Notes: generated by a model not told the origin, from the letters alone. Counted from the stretch's first letter, positions 1 through 11,417 are shown. The stretch: 64,000 nt of DNA from Rhodamnia argentea (GCF_020921035.1 NC_063156.1:21748283-21812282); one strand, 5' to 3'. Numbers and translations are program-made.

Positions 1-2180
1 GATACAGATAAAGTGATATCTCAACTCTTGCCATAGCTTGTTTCCTGCAGGCCAAGTTTAATCTTTTCCGGATCTAATCAAAGGCCGCTCGTTCATACTC
101 CAAGCTCCTTGAGGGACAACCAACTTCAATTTTAGTTGGTGTAAACGTGCGGCGGTGGTGGTGGCAGCATCACGAATTCGCAAGCATCGATTGGGGTGAG
201 TGGAGGTGGGGTTAGATGGATGGAGGAGCAGCAGTTGGGGCCGGGGGTACGATGGTCAAAAGGTTGTGAGGTACGGCACTTTGAAAGAACAAAAGAAAAG
301 AAAAAGTAATGAAGGAGGACAGTTAAGGTTGTCCCAAGTTGTCCCAACATGCATCACCCGAACTAAGACAATCGTGGTGGTTCTCCAACATAAATGCACT
401 CTGTTTTACAGCAGAGAGGAGGAACAGAAAAGAGGAGAAAGGAAAAAGGATGCAGAGAAATTGATTTCAGGGAGCGGTCATGCTCGAGTAAGCATCCTCA
501 GAAGCGGCCCTTGGGTTTCAGTGAAGAAAGATTCAGGTGTACTTTTCAACAACAAGGAAAAAAAAAAAAAAACCTTTTCTTTTTCCCAGATGACGAAAAA
601 GTATGATTCTGCTTTCTCTCTGGCAAACGACCAACACAACTGACGATGTTGCTCTTTGAGGAGGATGTCAAATTCACGCCCGCGGGATATGACCCTTTTG
701 TCCAAAAGTCGAGCCAATGGAGATTTCCAATGTGGGTAGTGGTGAGATGGGATGGGACGGGATGGGATGGGACGGGGTTAAATCACGCACGTTAACATCA
801 TCACCTCCTGTGTGGGTGATTTGCTGCGACGGGGAATTATTGAGACGTTGACACACTTGAGTGTTTTTAATGAGAGTGTCTCCATCTCTACCTATCATTC
901 TTCTTTCACCGCAAAACGGAACTGGGAAAACTTTTTCTCTCGCAACAACGCTTCCGGTTAGAATGACTTGCAAGGTTGAGCTCCATTTGATGAGGAATCA
1001 AATTTTCCTTGTGCTGCACGAGTCTGGAGTTTCAAGACGGGCTTCTAATTCGATAACGACTTGATGAGACTTGAGTAGCTGCGCGGTGAACCAACTGAAA
1101 TGCGAGTTGGAAAATGAAAACTGCGGTCACTTTCAGTCCTCAGACATCATCCCCTGCCCAGAACCCAACTTCAAGTCTTCAATTAAAACTCCTGCAGATC
1201 GCAAACGGACCGAGCATCATAAAGACAATATCGTCTTGCATTCACCAGCCCCCGAGGCAATAAAAAAGAGCCCCTGACCGGAATAACCAGATGAATAGGT
1301 TTATAGAAAAGGAAAAAACCAAAGCAACTGTTTTAAGGACGTGGAATAAAACAGTATGGGTGTGTGTGGAATAACCAGATCTCACTATGAACTCTTAAAG
1401 GGCATAAGCTGTCAGCTGTTCACCAGTAACCAGCTCCAACCTACTTCAACTTCCATCCATCACATTGATTTTATGCAGAGCATCACCAATTGACCATTGT
1501 GACAATAGATCAAAGTTTGAACTATGAATACAAGCACTCGAGTATAAATCATCCTAAAGAAGTCATTGGGTTTGTAGTTGCTCTTCAAAAAGTAATGTCC
1601 TGGTGCAACATATCTACATCTTCAGTTGAGTTCTGAAAATTGGTTCAGCAAAAAAATGTTCTCAAAGGTGAGGAAACAAAAAATTCTCTAGGCAATGATT
1701 TGCCAGCAAGATATAGGAATATAAAGAAGCTGCCATAAAGCATATCAGTGAATTTTGAGTCAAAAACTAGACGAAAATGGGAGCCCAACAAGGTGGAATG
1801 GAATGATACCGTTTGGCTCTTTTCGTTGTTTCCAAATCCAGTTCAATTGGATAAGCACCTCAAAGAATGGAACTCTTGAATTAACTAAGTGATTTGACGC
1901 GCTGTCTCCCAAGAGCACTTCTGGAGCTGGAAATCTATTGGTTATGTTTGTGTAGGAAGTTGCACATCAGATTAAAAGATCGATTCGATCAGCAGTCACT
2001 TACTCAAAAGTTCAAGCAAACATAAGCTGGCGTTGCTGAGTCGTCCGAATGATTGTCTCCTCGAGAAGAACATGGCACTAAAATATGAAGATTGTGCCAT
2101 GACTCAGGTTCAGCCAACCTGCTTTCCCACCTCCTCCGAAGCCACATCCAGCAAAAGAAGCGGTTTTCAGTTTCATTGGT
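1..2180. other. Intergenic, no gene recognised
   Basis: No open frame here looks like a known protein. The longest (200-643, +) is low-complexity, rich in Lys, Arg and Glu, and runs through an A-tract, so I treat it as chance. Visible structure: a GC-rich stretch near 140-250, an A-run at 559-572, and a G-run cluster at 749-777 listed separately. From about 1300 on, the texture resembles untranslated or intronic plant sequence. Confidence 0.6.
749..777 (+). other. G-quadruplex-capable G-run cluster
   Basis: Six runs of three or four G are separated by only two bases each (GGG AT GGG AC GGG, then again), on the + strand. Loops this short are the classical composition for a very stable intramolecular G-quadruplex. 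It is also a minisatellite of a 5-bp unit (GATGG/GACGG). No gene was recognised next to it, so a regulatory role is unproven. Confidence 0.7.
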
Positions 2181-3300
2181 AAGAGCAGATTCCCTGTAAA
2201 ATTAAGTTACAGGAATCATCCATGAGTCAATTCCAGACAAAGGTCGAACTAGAACGGATCCTACCTTATAGGGCTCGATCTACAGTGAAAACGACATTCA
2301 CAGGTTCTCACTTGTGTGCAAGCTGTGAATATCTAGACATCACAATGAGTGGAAACATACAAGCTACTGCATCTGCTTAACCAACATATCTGATCAGAGC
2401 TCCCAACAGAACAAACAACTCATCTACTGCAAGTTTATAGGAGAAGCTCCAACGAAAAGCATATGTGGCAGAATTTTTCTTTGAAAAAAGAAATGAGCAG
2501 CACAGGGACATCCTACGAGTCCAAACGGTCATTGTCCTGCCGGGTCGAGTAGCTATGGTATAAACCCGACATTCCCCGAAACTTCCATGATAACACTGAT
2601 AAATAAGTCTGCTACACAGGTTGGCACTTCCTAACATTTTCTTAACCATAAAAAAGCAACTGTCATCTTAATACAACCATGAGTCAGAGTCCGGACTAGA
2701 GAGCCCGACAATCTTTAATTCTACAACCGCTGATAACTTGAATGTTGGTTAAAGGACCGCTCGAATAGTTGGGAATTTTATGTATCTACGTAGGTAAAAA
2801 ATACAACTTTTCGTCGTACAAGCATCGATTTCTTCAGCTAAATACACCTTTCCGGCATCCATCAAAACCTAGCGACACAAGGAAACGTGGCGACGGAGAG
2901 AGATGATCCCGGGAATTCCCAGATATAAGCGGCGACAAACATCGCTGAGCGAGGTCTTGGAAAAATTAGCAAAAGAAGGCATCGAATGGCTTCAACACGC
3001 AAAGCAAAGTAGAAGAGAGGATCGCAACGTACAGAATCGAGATCGCGGCATGGACGGTGTTGAAGTCCGCGATTGGCTCGAGCACGATCGGATCGAAGCG
3101 GTTTCTTTGCGTTAAGCGGGGTACGCAATCGATTCGAGCTTCGCTCTGCAAGTTCGCGATCCATCGGTGATCAACAGAAAAAGGAGTGAAGAAGACGAAG
3201 GGGAATTAAGAGAAGGATGCGATTGATCCGAAGTCGCAGCGTGAACAAGGAAGAAATCGAATGGGAGTCGGAACTCTTGCCAGGCTTTTTCGACATTTTC
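2181..3300 (-). other. Possible spliced non-coding or UTR transcript region
   Basis: On the minus strand, 3300 to 3165 reads like a pyrimidine-rich 5' leader and is followed by an ATG at 3162-3164 in a plausible context. The frame that follows (100 codons, 2862-3164) resembles nothing I know, and an overlapping 70-codon + frame (2903-3115) is equally open, so coding is doubtful. Further down, a minus-strand GT...AG pair (about 2268 to 2196) has an AT-rich interior and a pyrimidine run before TTACAG, as in a real intron. A non-coding RNA, or the 5' end of a gene continuing left of the window, are both possible. Confidence 0.25.
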
Positions 3301-3844
3301 CCTTCTTTTTTTTTTTTTTGTCCACACGAAAAGTACAATTACTTTTTTTTTTTTTAAGGAAGATCATATACCATAATAACACTTAATAGTTATTACTTTT
3401 CAATCTAGCTAATTCTAAACAACTGCTAAACAAAATAAAAGCTAAATAAAAAATAATAAATCATTGTCTACAACTAGAAGCACGCTCTCATCTCTCTAGA
3501 GTAAATCTATTATCATGAAACTTTGGCTACCAATCACTAGAATCGGTAATAAGCACACATCAAGATCCATCACTCTATTTGCAGTGCGTCTAAATTCAAT
3601 TCCCTCATCACCATTACTTTGCATAGATACCAATATTAATATGTCAAGAAAGCACAAATCAAATACATTTGGAAAACTCTCAAATATATATCTAAATCTA
3701 GTATGGGAGAGTAAAACCCTCAAATCTTGACTTAAACCTAAATCGGGAGAGGAGAGCGGCCTAATCTTGGAGAGGTTTTGGAGCCACGCCACGAATATCT
3801 TCCTTAGTGGCTGCATTCAATTGAAAAGAAAAACGACAATCATA

Positions 3845-4182
3845 TAATGATTTGTGGCCTCACGATCCTAAAATTAAACTTAATGTGCAATATCGATCCT
3901 AAATTTTTAATTTGTTCGGGTTTTTGAATTTTTGGTACATGTTCAAACTGATCCATAAATTATATGAAAATATTTAATAATGTCGTTGAACTAAAATTAT
4001 TGTAAGGATAATATTGAAAAATCTCATAAATTTAGGGACTAGTTTGAACCACTTTCAAAAAAATTAAAAATTTAGGGATAACATTGCACATTGATCTAAA
4101 ACTCGGGGACAATATTGAGTAAATTAAAAATTTCGTGTGCATATTAGGCTAAAGTATGAGAACCACTTGTGTCATTATCTCA
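3845..4182. repeat. Foldback repeat, family J copy 1
   Basis: An AT-rich stretch whose two halves are imperfect inverted copies: the left end carries 'cctaaaattaaacttaatgt' and the right end ends with the complementary type of sequence ('gcatattaggctaaagta'). A sister copy lies at about 60815-61215. No coding capacity. No clear target duplication was found. Confidence 0.5.
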
Positions 4183-4306
4183 AAAGAAAATGCTAACTTA
4201 TTGGGTAGCAACTCATGTCTAGATCGTGTCCATGTCGCGTTAATGTAGAAATATGTCAATTTGAAAATGATTCGTCTATTAAATTGTATAAAAAAAGACA
4301 ATCCGA

Positions 4307-5517
4307 ACGCCTCTCAAATGAACCCATTCAACTCTATTAGAGATGACGTGACATTTTGAATAGTTTTGTTAAGTAATAGTTAGACTAGGGAAAAGTGTCC
4401 AAAAAGTTCCACACTTTTTGCATTTGTATCAATTCGGCCTTAAATCGTTTGATTGTATCAATTTAGTCCTAAACTTTTTGCATTTATGTCAATTCAGTCC
4501 TAAACCTTTCAATTGTGTCAATTCAGTCCTAAACCTTTTGCATTTGTGCCAATTCAATCATAAACCTTTCAATTATGCTAATTTAATCATAAAATTTTTG
4601 CATTAATGTCAATTCAATCATAAACCTTTCATTTGTAACAATTTAGTTCCGCACCTTTTGTGTTTGTGTCAATTGAGTCCATCCGGCCAATTTTAATCGA
4701 AAATCGCTAATATGGACGTCGATTGTCCTATATGGTAAGGTCGGCGTTAATGTGGAAATTTTTAAATATAATTTTTTTATTTTTAATAAAATTTTTGGTT
4801 TTTTTTATTTTCTTTTGTTTTGGGATATAGGGGCGGTGACCATCGCCAGACCTGGGCAACCCCTCATGACCCTCGCCCAATGTTGGCGAGGTCACCGGCC
4901 CTCCGTCCAAAAACAAAACAAAGTAAAAACATAGAAAAAAACCAAAAAAATTACTAAAAAATAAAAAAAAAATTGATATTTAAGAAATTTTAAAAAATTG
5001 TCCATGTCGGTGTTGACCTTGCCACGTAAGACAATCGGCATTCACATCGGCGATTTCCAACCAAAATTGGTTAAATAGACTCAATTGACACAAATGCAAA
5101 ATGTTTAAGACTAAATTGTCACAATTAAAAGATTTAAAACTAAATTGGCACAAATGCAAAAAGGTTTAGGACTAAATTGGTGTTATTGAAAAGTTTATGA
5201 CTGAATTGACACCAATACACAACGTTCATGACTAAATTGGGATAATTGAAAGGTTTATGACTAAATTGGCACTAATGCAAAAGGTTCGGGACAAAATTGA
5301 CACGATTGAAAGGTTTAAGACTGAATTGGCATCAATGCAAAACTTTTAGGACTAAATTGACATAATTGAAAATTTTGGGACTAAATTAGCGTGAATCCAA
5401 AATGTCGACACGGACGCCTCTCAAATGAACTCATTCAATTTACACTTGTCGAATTTGGTCACTCTCTTAGAGATGACGTGACGATTTGAATAATTTTGTT
5501 AAGCAATAGTTATGGAC
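4307..5517. repeat. Long direct repeats bracketing family A copy 1
   Basis: The segment 4307-4387 (starting ACGCCTCTCAAATGAAC) recurs in the same orientation at 5414-5517, immediately outside the two ends of the foldback element. Both copies contain 'ttagagatgacgtgac' and end in a 'caatagtta'-like sequence. The right copy holds an extra block of about 22 bp. The repeats are about 80-100 bp, far beyond a normal target-site duplication. Confidence 0.75.
4388..5413. mobile_element. Foldback element, family A copy 1 (Mutator-like MITE)
   Basis: The left arm (about 4388-4690) and right arm (about 5040-5400) are arrays of roughly 30-40 bp units of the type 'caattcagtcctaaacc', oppositely oriented in the two arms. 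The element can therefore fold into one long hairpin. The centre (about 4830-4905) is GC-rich and itself palindromic around CGAGGTCACCGGC-like sequence. The left terminus is GGGAAAAGTGTCC; the right terminus has lost the matching end. It has no transposase. The family is Mutator-like by analogy with copy 2, which has a perfect 9-bp target duplication. Confidence 0.7.
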
Positions 5518-6464
5518 CAGCGAGGGCTAGCAGTAGCAAGTGAACTTAACTTTTAATGGATTTTTACTTTCCGTTCTTTGCTTGATCGGAATACAGTGGC
5601 GAACGCACTGGACCATTTCTTAAATTGTATATGCATGAAGCGTTCACATTATACAAATGTTGAAGCATAGATTTACTTGCATATTGTTCATAACACTTTT
5701 AGAAATTTGGATAAGATTTTAAAATTTGATAGGAATGCAAAAAGAAATCTAACTTATAACCTATCCTAAACAAACAAGCAAATCTTTTTTATGAAATTGA
5801 TGTGTCTAGTAGGATACAATCATTATTATTATTTTTGGTCAAAAGGATATAATTAATTCACACAAGCAAAATATTCAAAGAAAGAATCATCTAAATCATG
5901 AATGTCTTTTTGAGTTTTGCTTAAAAATTTATAATTTTGACTTTCTCAACATTACTAGTAAAGAAATATAGAAAAACAAAGCTAATTTAAATTAGAGAGG
6001 TCAATATATATTTGGCCACCGATAAAGTTTACGTGACCTGTTTACTCAAACGGGTCAAATTTGGGTTACACGGGCTGAACTTGAACATGTCATGTTTGTT
6101 ACAACACGAGCGTGATTAATGTAAATTTCGACCCATTAACTCTATATCGTGTTTGAGTCGTATTATCATGTTGCACGGTCACATGACGAGGGCATACCAT
6201 TGTAAAAGTTAACTACATGTCCATTGAATGGAGGATCAAAAGGGCTCGCAGTGGTTATTGTCTCTCCTAGCCACTATATTTTCGATGTTAAATTAATATT
6301 ATATTTTTGCATACAATATCCATTCATCTTGTCTATAAGTGACATTTTGTTAAAGTAATTAGCTAGCGGTATTCAAATTAAAGCTCGGCGTCCGCCACTT
6401 TGTCCCATTCACTAGTTTTTGACAAAGCACTTGTTGAATATCCGTAAAAGTATTAATAGTACCC
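5518..6464. other. AT-rich spacer, nothing recognised
   Basis: No coding frame, RNA gene or clear repeat structure was seen. Composition is AT-rich and similar to neighbouring decayed transposon sequence. Confidence 0.5.
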
Positions 6465-6730
6465 GGGCATGCATGGCAACACTTCTGCTCTATAAATCAA
6501 CTTCTAGTCAGAAGTTGGTTTTTTTGCTTCTGAGGGGAAGTTAATTTGTTTACTTCTGGAGAAAAGTAATTTTTTTTTATTCCTTTAAGTGGCTCCAAAA
6601 TTATTTTTGGGGGAAAAAAAAAAGCTCTAGAAATAGAAAAATGAGATTGCATAATCAAACGAATTTCTCGCTCCGAAGTTGCGTTACCGAATGGAGTTTT
6701 GCTCGAGAAGTGTTGTCAGGCGGCCTTAAT
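6465..6730. mobile_element. MITE-like repeat, family F copy 1
   Basis: Starts GGGCATGCATGGCAACACTT and ends with the inverted counterpart (AGTGTTGTCAGGCGGCC). The interior is non-coding with several 'acttctg/agaagt' inverted motifs. A sister copy lies at 7854-8146. Termini of the 'GGCAACACTT' kind resemble hAT or PIF-type MITEs, but the target duplication could not be resolved. Confidence 0.55.
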
Positions 6731-7269
6731 TTGTCTGGTGATTGTGAAATTCATATTTAATGACCTTAATGGAAAAAAAAAATTACTCGATCAAAATAAG
6801 GGGAGAGATCTGACCAATAATAATAATAATAAGGGGAGAGAAAGGGAGGATGATACCAACTGGGCTTTAATTGGGCCTTCTGACTGAGCTGGTTACTTAA
6901 AGCCCATGGGAATATTAACAAGGATCCATTCATTTGTTTCAGGTTCTGAAAGAATATATATATATATATATTTTAGTATTTCCCTTAAAGTACGAAAAGG
7001 TTATCTTAATATTTTATAGAAAATTTTGAAAATATCCCGCTTCAAATAACTTTGAAAATCTTGCTTATATTTCTCGGTATTAATTTAAATCTTAAATTAT
7101 GAAATTATAAACTATTCTAGATTCACTTGATTTCTTGTATTACCATGATAGCGATGACATGATAGAAAAATGAACCATGTGATTTTCGCATCTATTTGGC
7201 TACATCATTATTTTTATTGTTATAATAATAGCAAATTATATGTTTTTTTTTATCAATTTTTGGTACATC

Positions 7270-7271
<2 letters not shown>

Positions 7272-7300
<29 letters not shown>

Positions 7301-7338
7301 TGTATGTATGTATGTATGTATGTATGTATGTATGTATG
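7272..7338. repeat. (TATG)n microsatellite
   Basis: About 16 perfect copies of a 4-bp ATGT/TATG unit. Apparent peptides made of repeating Tyr-Val-Cys-Met are artefacts of this tract. Likely polymorphic in length. Confidence 0.95.
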
Positions 7339-7853
7339 GTGCGTGTCAATACGACAAGTAGGTTTGACAATTATGGAAGCGATTGCTTTTGAATTTTTTT
7401 TAACTTTTGGCTTCATTTGTTTCGCAGAAAATGAATTATTTAAAAATAATTTTTTCCGGAAATGATTGCTTACAAAAACAAATGAGCGAAATTTTTTTTA
7501 TGGTCTATGAAAATATTAAACATACATTGTTGTTGGTAACAAGAGTACTTTTCATTTGGTAACTAATTTGAGGGATGCCATCAATCATTTTTAGAAAAAT
7601 ATTTTTTAGATCATTTATTTTTTGCTTGACTTTTGGATTTTGAGATATGTTTGAGGCCCTATCAGTAAGCCTCGTAGAGTTTAGAATAAGTTTGAAAAGT
7701 TAATTCCATGAGTACCCTAGAACCCAAACCCGAACCCGATTAACCATATTATTTTTACATCATATGCTAAATTACATATGGATATTTGTGTCGGGACTAG
7801 TCCGGATTTATAATGGGTATCGGGTCGGTTTCATAGTTTTCTTATGTCCAAGG

Positions 7854-8146
7854 GCATGCATGGCAACACTTTCACTCTATAAATCAATTTCTAGCTAGAA
7901 ATTGATTTATTTTACTTCTGCTTTTAAGCATAAGTTTTTTCTACTTTTGAGTAGAAGTTGATTTTTTATACTTCTTCAAGTAGCTCCAAAACTACTTTCG
8001 GAGGAAAAAAATACTCAAGAAGTAAAAAAATGAAGTTGCATGGCTAAACGGATTTTTACTCTAGAAGTTGCGTTATTAAACTGATTTTTGTTCTAAAGCA
8101 TTTTTGGAGGAGAAATTCTACTTTAGAAATATTGTCATACACACCA
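7854..8146. mobile_element. MITE-like repeat, family F copy 2
   Basis: The left end shares GGGCATGCATGGCAACACTT with copy 1 at 6465, and the right end (ATATTGTCATACACACC) is its imperfect inverse. Internal motifs match copy 1 in order (GTAGCTCCAAAA, then GAAGTTGCAT, then GAAGTTGCGTTA). Non-coding. Confidence 0.6.
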
Positions 8147-8526
8147 ACGTTTACAGAAGTGATTTCAAGTTTGAGTTGAGGCTAGATTTTGATGCATATA
8201 TGTAAGTATGTATGATGATATTTACTAATAATATTTAGTGATTTTTATATCATATAAACATAATATCGGAGGTGGAGAAAAATTGGATCTTCAGTTGATT
8301 GTGAAAGCGAAACGATGTCCCCGTCGCATGAAATGGTGCGGCGAACCATTTTGTCCCAAAAGGTACAACGCCCGGAAATTTACTCGTGAATTTTCTGGGG
8401 AGATGCGACATTTGAATTTTATTTAAAGAATTTCGGCTCTTCAAATTTAACACACTCGTTTGCGGGAAAAGGCATTTGAAAAGTCATAAACATTTTATAT
8501 TTGTGTCAATTCCATCATAAACCTTT

Positions 8527-9572
8527 GGGAAAATTTCGTTTAAGGGCCCAAAGTGTCCTCAATTTTTCAGATAAGGACTCGAAGTGGACGTCGTTTCGGA
8601 TAAAGGCCTAAAATGCCCTTTTTATTTTAAAGAAGGGCCTGAGCAAGGGTATTTTAGTCATTTCATTTTTTTGAACTTTTTTCCTTTTTATTTCTGCCCT
8701 AGCTCACCAGTGGCCACCCACCGGCGAGGGCAGCAGCGGCCTCGCCGGTGGGTGGTGACTAGTGCCCTCACCAGATCTGGCCGACAAGCGTTAGCTAGAA
8801 GAGCGCCCTGACGTCGGAGCCGTCGTTGGCCAAGGTGATAAAGGCCGACACATACATCTTGCTGTCCTCTGGGTTCTTGCTGTCGGGGAAGAAGTAGATG
8901 GCCTAGTCATAGCCCCTGATCTTGAAGACATCGCTAGAGATGAACTTCCCAGCCCCTATCCCCTTGGCCAACGAGTAGCCGCTCATCGTGAACTCGTGCG
9001 AGCCGTTCATCGTCTGGCTGATCGACGTCGAGCCGCACTCGCCGTCGTTGTAGGGCATGATCGGAGCACTCATCGCTTGCCTTGCTCCCGGTGGCATGAG
9101 ATCGCGACGAGGTATGCGGCAGGGGTTTTGGAATGGCGAGTGGGGGGACAATCTATCGGGGTGGAGAGGGGTTAGAGTTAATTATCGGAGACGTACGGCG
9201 GAGGTCGACGGCGGGAGGATTCACTAATCTGCTGCGATTTTGAGATTTCGCAAGTAAATCATTAAATTTCCGTCGGTATCTTCCCCATGGGAGGGCGAAG
9301 AGAGTAACAAATCTGTATTCGAAATGACTTTTTTTTTTTCTTTTTTTAAAATTTTTAAAAGTCAGAAAAAAGGAAAAAATGGAGAAAAAAATTAAAATGT
9401 AAAATAACGAAAAAGTCCTTCGAGCCGGACCGTTTTTTGAAACACTATGGCCACTTCAGGCCCTTAATTGAAATATAATATATCATTTTGGACCCTCATT
9501 TGAAACAAAGTTTACTTGAGACCTTTATTTGAGAAAATAAGAGGACTTCGGGCCCTTTTTTGGATTTTTTCC
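8527..9572. mobile_element. Pack-MULE-like element carrying a gene fragment
   Basis: Inner element of the nest, flanked by a perfect 9-bp duplication TAAACCTTT (8518-8526 and 9573-9581). The terminal inverted repeats are long and imperfect: the left begins GGGAAAATTTCGTTTAAGGG and the right end reads as its inverse (GGGCCCTTTTTTGGATTTTT). The repeats extend more than 100 bp inward, with repeated 'aaggcctgaag'-type motifs. The core is GC-rich and holds a minus-strand fragment of a MATH-BTB gene (8771-9073). Long inverted termini, 9-bp duplication and captured host gene sequence together define a Pack-MULE. A relative lies at 30274-31837. Confidence 0.85.
8771..9073 (-). pseudogene. Captured MATH-BTB (BPM-type) gene fragment, two nonsense codons
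   Basis: Read from the ATG at 9071-9073, the minus strand encodes [16 protein letters not shown], then [40 protein letters not shown]. This matches the start of the MATH domain of plant BPM proteins, substrate adaptors of CUL3 E3 ligases. The invariant Trp expected after GGYD is now TAG (8903-8905). The frame continues as [13 protein letters not shown], then [19 protein letters not shown], followed by a second stop (8795-8797) where family members have Glu, then LTLVGQ before similarity ends. Only about 100 of roughly 400 residues are present and the BTB domain is absent. Non-functional as protein; it could feed antisense or small RNA. Confidence 0.85.
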
Positions 9573-10350
9573 TAAACCTTTCAATTGTGCCAATTTAGTC
9601 TAAATCTTTTGGATTTGTGTTAGTCGAGTCTATTCGGCCAACTTTGATAGGAAATTGCTGATGTGGATATTTTTAAATATTATTTTTTTATTTTTAATAT
9701 ATATATTTTTTGGACAGAGGGCCGGTGACCCTCGCCCGGCCCAAATCTCGGTGAGGGCGTCGCAACCCTCACTTTGGCCGCCGACCCTTGCCGACTCTCT
9801 GTCCAAAATCAAAACAAAGTAAAAAAAACAAAAAATTACTAAAAAATATTTAAAATATCCACATTAGTATTGCCATGCCATATAGAACGACCGATGTCCA
9901 CGTCAACAATTTCCGATCAAAATTGATCAGATTGACTCAATTGGCATAAATGCAAGATGTTTATGATTAAATCAGCACAATTGAAATGTTTAGGAATGAA
10001 TTGACACAAATGCAAAATGTTTAGGTTTCTTGGGCAACTATTCCCTCGTTTGCTTTGTTGGGTCTTAAAAAGATCAAATTAAGGCTTAAAATAATACTAA
10101 CAAATTCATGTCTATAACTCTCTTCTTCTTCTCTATCATACTATAAGATTGACTCTTTGAGTTCATGATTAAAGAACACTTTGAAATGCATGAATATTGT
10201 GTTCTTATAGAGGCAATGTACCATACGGTTCGTATGTCCGTAAGTGTCGCTTATACCGAGAAAGCTTTCGGGAGGTGCCTTCCTCCAATCTATATTTCTT
10301 TATTTTCTTCTTTCGATTTGATTTTTTCCATTTCCTATTTTAATTTTTTG

Positions 10351-11378
10351 TAGGGGTGAGCATGGTTCCAGGGTAGAACCGAGAACCGGAGAATCGAATC
10401 AGCGATTCCGATTTGGTTCCAGGTTCCGGTAAACTAGGATCCGGTTCCCGATTCCACATTTTTAGGAACCGCAAGTTCCGATTCTTGATGGAACCAAACC
10501 GGAACTGGACCCGGAACCGGAACCCGAGTGTCTAAAGTTCTAAACCCTAGTTTCAGTTTTCTAGTTTCTATTTTCATCTATCGTCGTATCTTAGTTCACT
10601 TTTTCCTCTCAACTCAGCATGTTTGGTTTTCAAATCTCAAACTCTTGCTTCCTTGGCTATCATCGTCTCCCAAGGCTCCTCTGTTTCTTAATTTCTTACT
10701 GACTATCATTGCGGCCGACCATGTGAAGGCACAAGTGATGAGCTCCTTTGCAACGATTTTGCTAAAGGATGGTTCAATAAAAAGAAAAAAAGAATAAACC
10801 ATCTCGATTTACTTCTGAAAATCGAAAGGCGAGCTCAAGGAATCTGCATAAATCTGCGACCATGACCAATTTCAAGCCCTTGCGGAAGGAGAAAACTTGC
10901 TAACCCTCTCCCTTTCTCGAGCCATCAAGGATTTGAACTTCGAAGGTACTCTAGAGAGTAACAAAAATGATATTTGATGTAATCTAATTATATTAATTTG
11001 TTGTTTCGTTTACTTTCGTGTCGTTAAATTTCGAGTCTCGTGCCATCAGAAGGGAGGCTCGAGATAAGTTATATGCATGTGGTTTTTCAATTGGCAATTT
11101 GTGTTTGTTTCATCACATCATGATTTGTGATTAGGATGATTGGCTTATTGTGAGAATGATGGAATTCGTGTTTATGGGTTAGAAAGATGTCAAGGTCGAG
11201 TTTGTGTTGAAGGAAATTGGCGGGTTCGCTGGCACCTTAGAACCTGTGAGAGGGTAGGTTTCAGGTTCCAGGGTATGCATGATAGGTTCTGAGTTCCGAA
11301 AATTAAGGAACCTGTATTAGTAGGTAGGTTCCAAGTTCCAAGTGGAACCTACCCGTAACCTGGAACCGCTCACCCCTA
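10351..11378. mobile_element. hAT-like non-autonomous element with GGTTCC arrays
   Basis: The termini are perfect inverted repeats: TAGGGGTGAGC at the left and GCTCACCCCTA at the right. The flanking 8 bp (ATTTTTTG and ATTTTCAG) agree at 6 of 8 positions, consistent with an old hAT-type 8-bp duplication. Both subterminal zones (10365-10535 and 11230-11368) are packed with GGTTCC/GGAACC motifs, typical transposase-binding arrays. The interior (10536-11220) is unremarkable and has no transposase; an 89-codon frame at 10528-10797 resembles nothing known. A short related element lies at 30574-30861. Confidence 0.8.
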
Positions 11379-11417
11379 ATTTTCAGTGTACATTTTGATT
11401 TTGTAATATTATTTCAT

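Larger units (their letters stand above)
8464..10044. mobile_element. Foldback element, family A copy 2, split by a nested insertion
   Basis: Outer element of a nest. It starts GGGAAAAGGC at 8464 and ends at 10044, and is flanked by a perfect 9-bp direct repeat CTCGTTTGC at 8455-8463 and 10045-10053. Nine-base duplications are the hallmark of Mutator-superfamily insertions. After subtracting the inner element (8527-9572 plus one duplication copy), the left arm, the GC-rich centre (about 9715-9800) and the right arm match family A copy 1. No transposase is encoded, so it is non-autonomous. Confidence 0.85.

Noticed and set aside
200-643. 147-codon + frame as a gene
   Set aside because: Low-complexity Lys/Arg/Glu content crossing an A-tract; no domain, no splice context.
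7170-7465. Tyr-Met-Cys-Val repeat peptides
   Set aside because: Pure translation of the TATG microsatellite.
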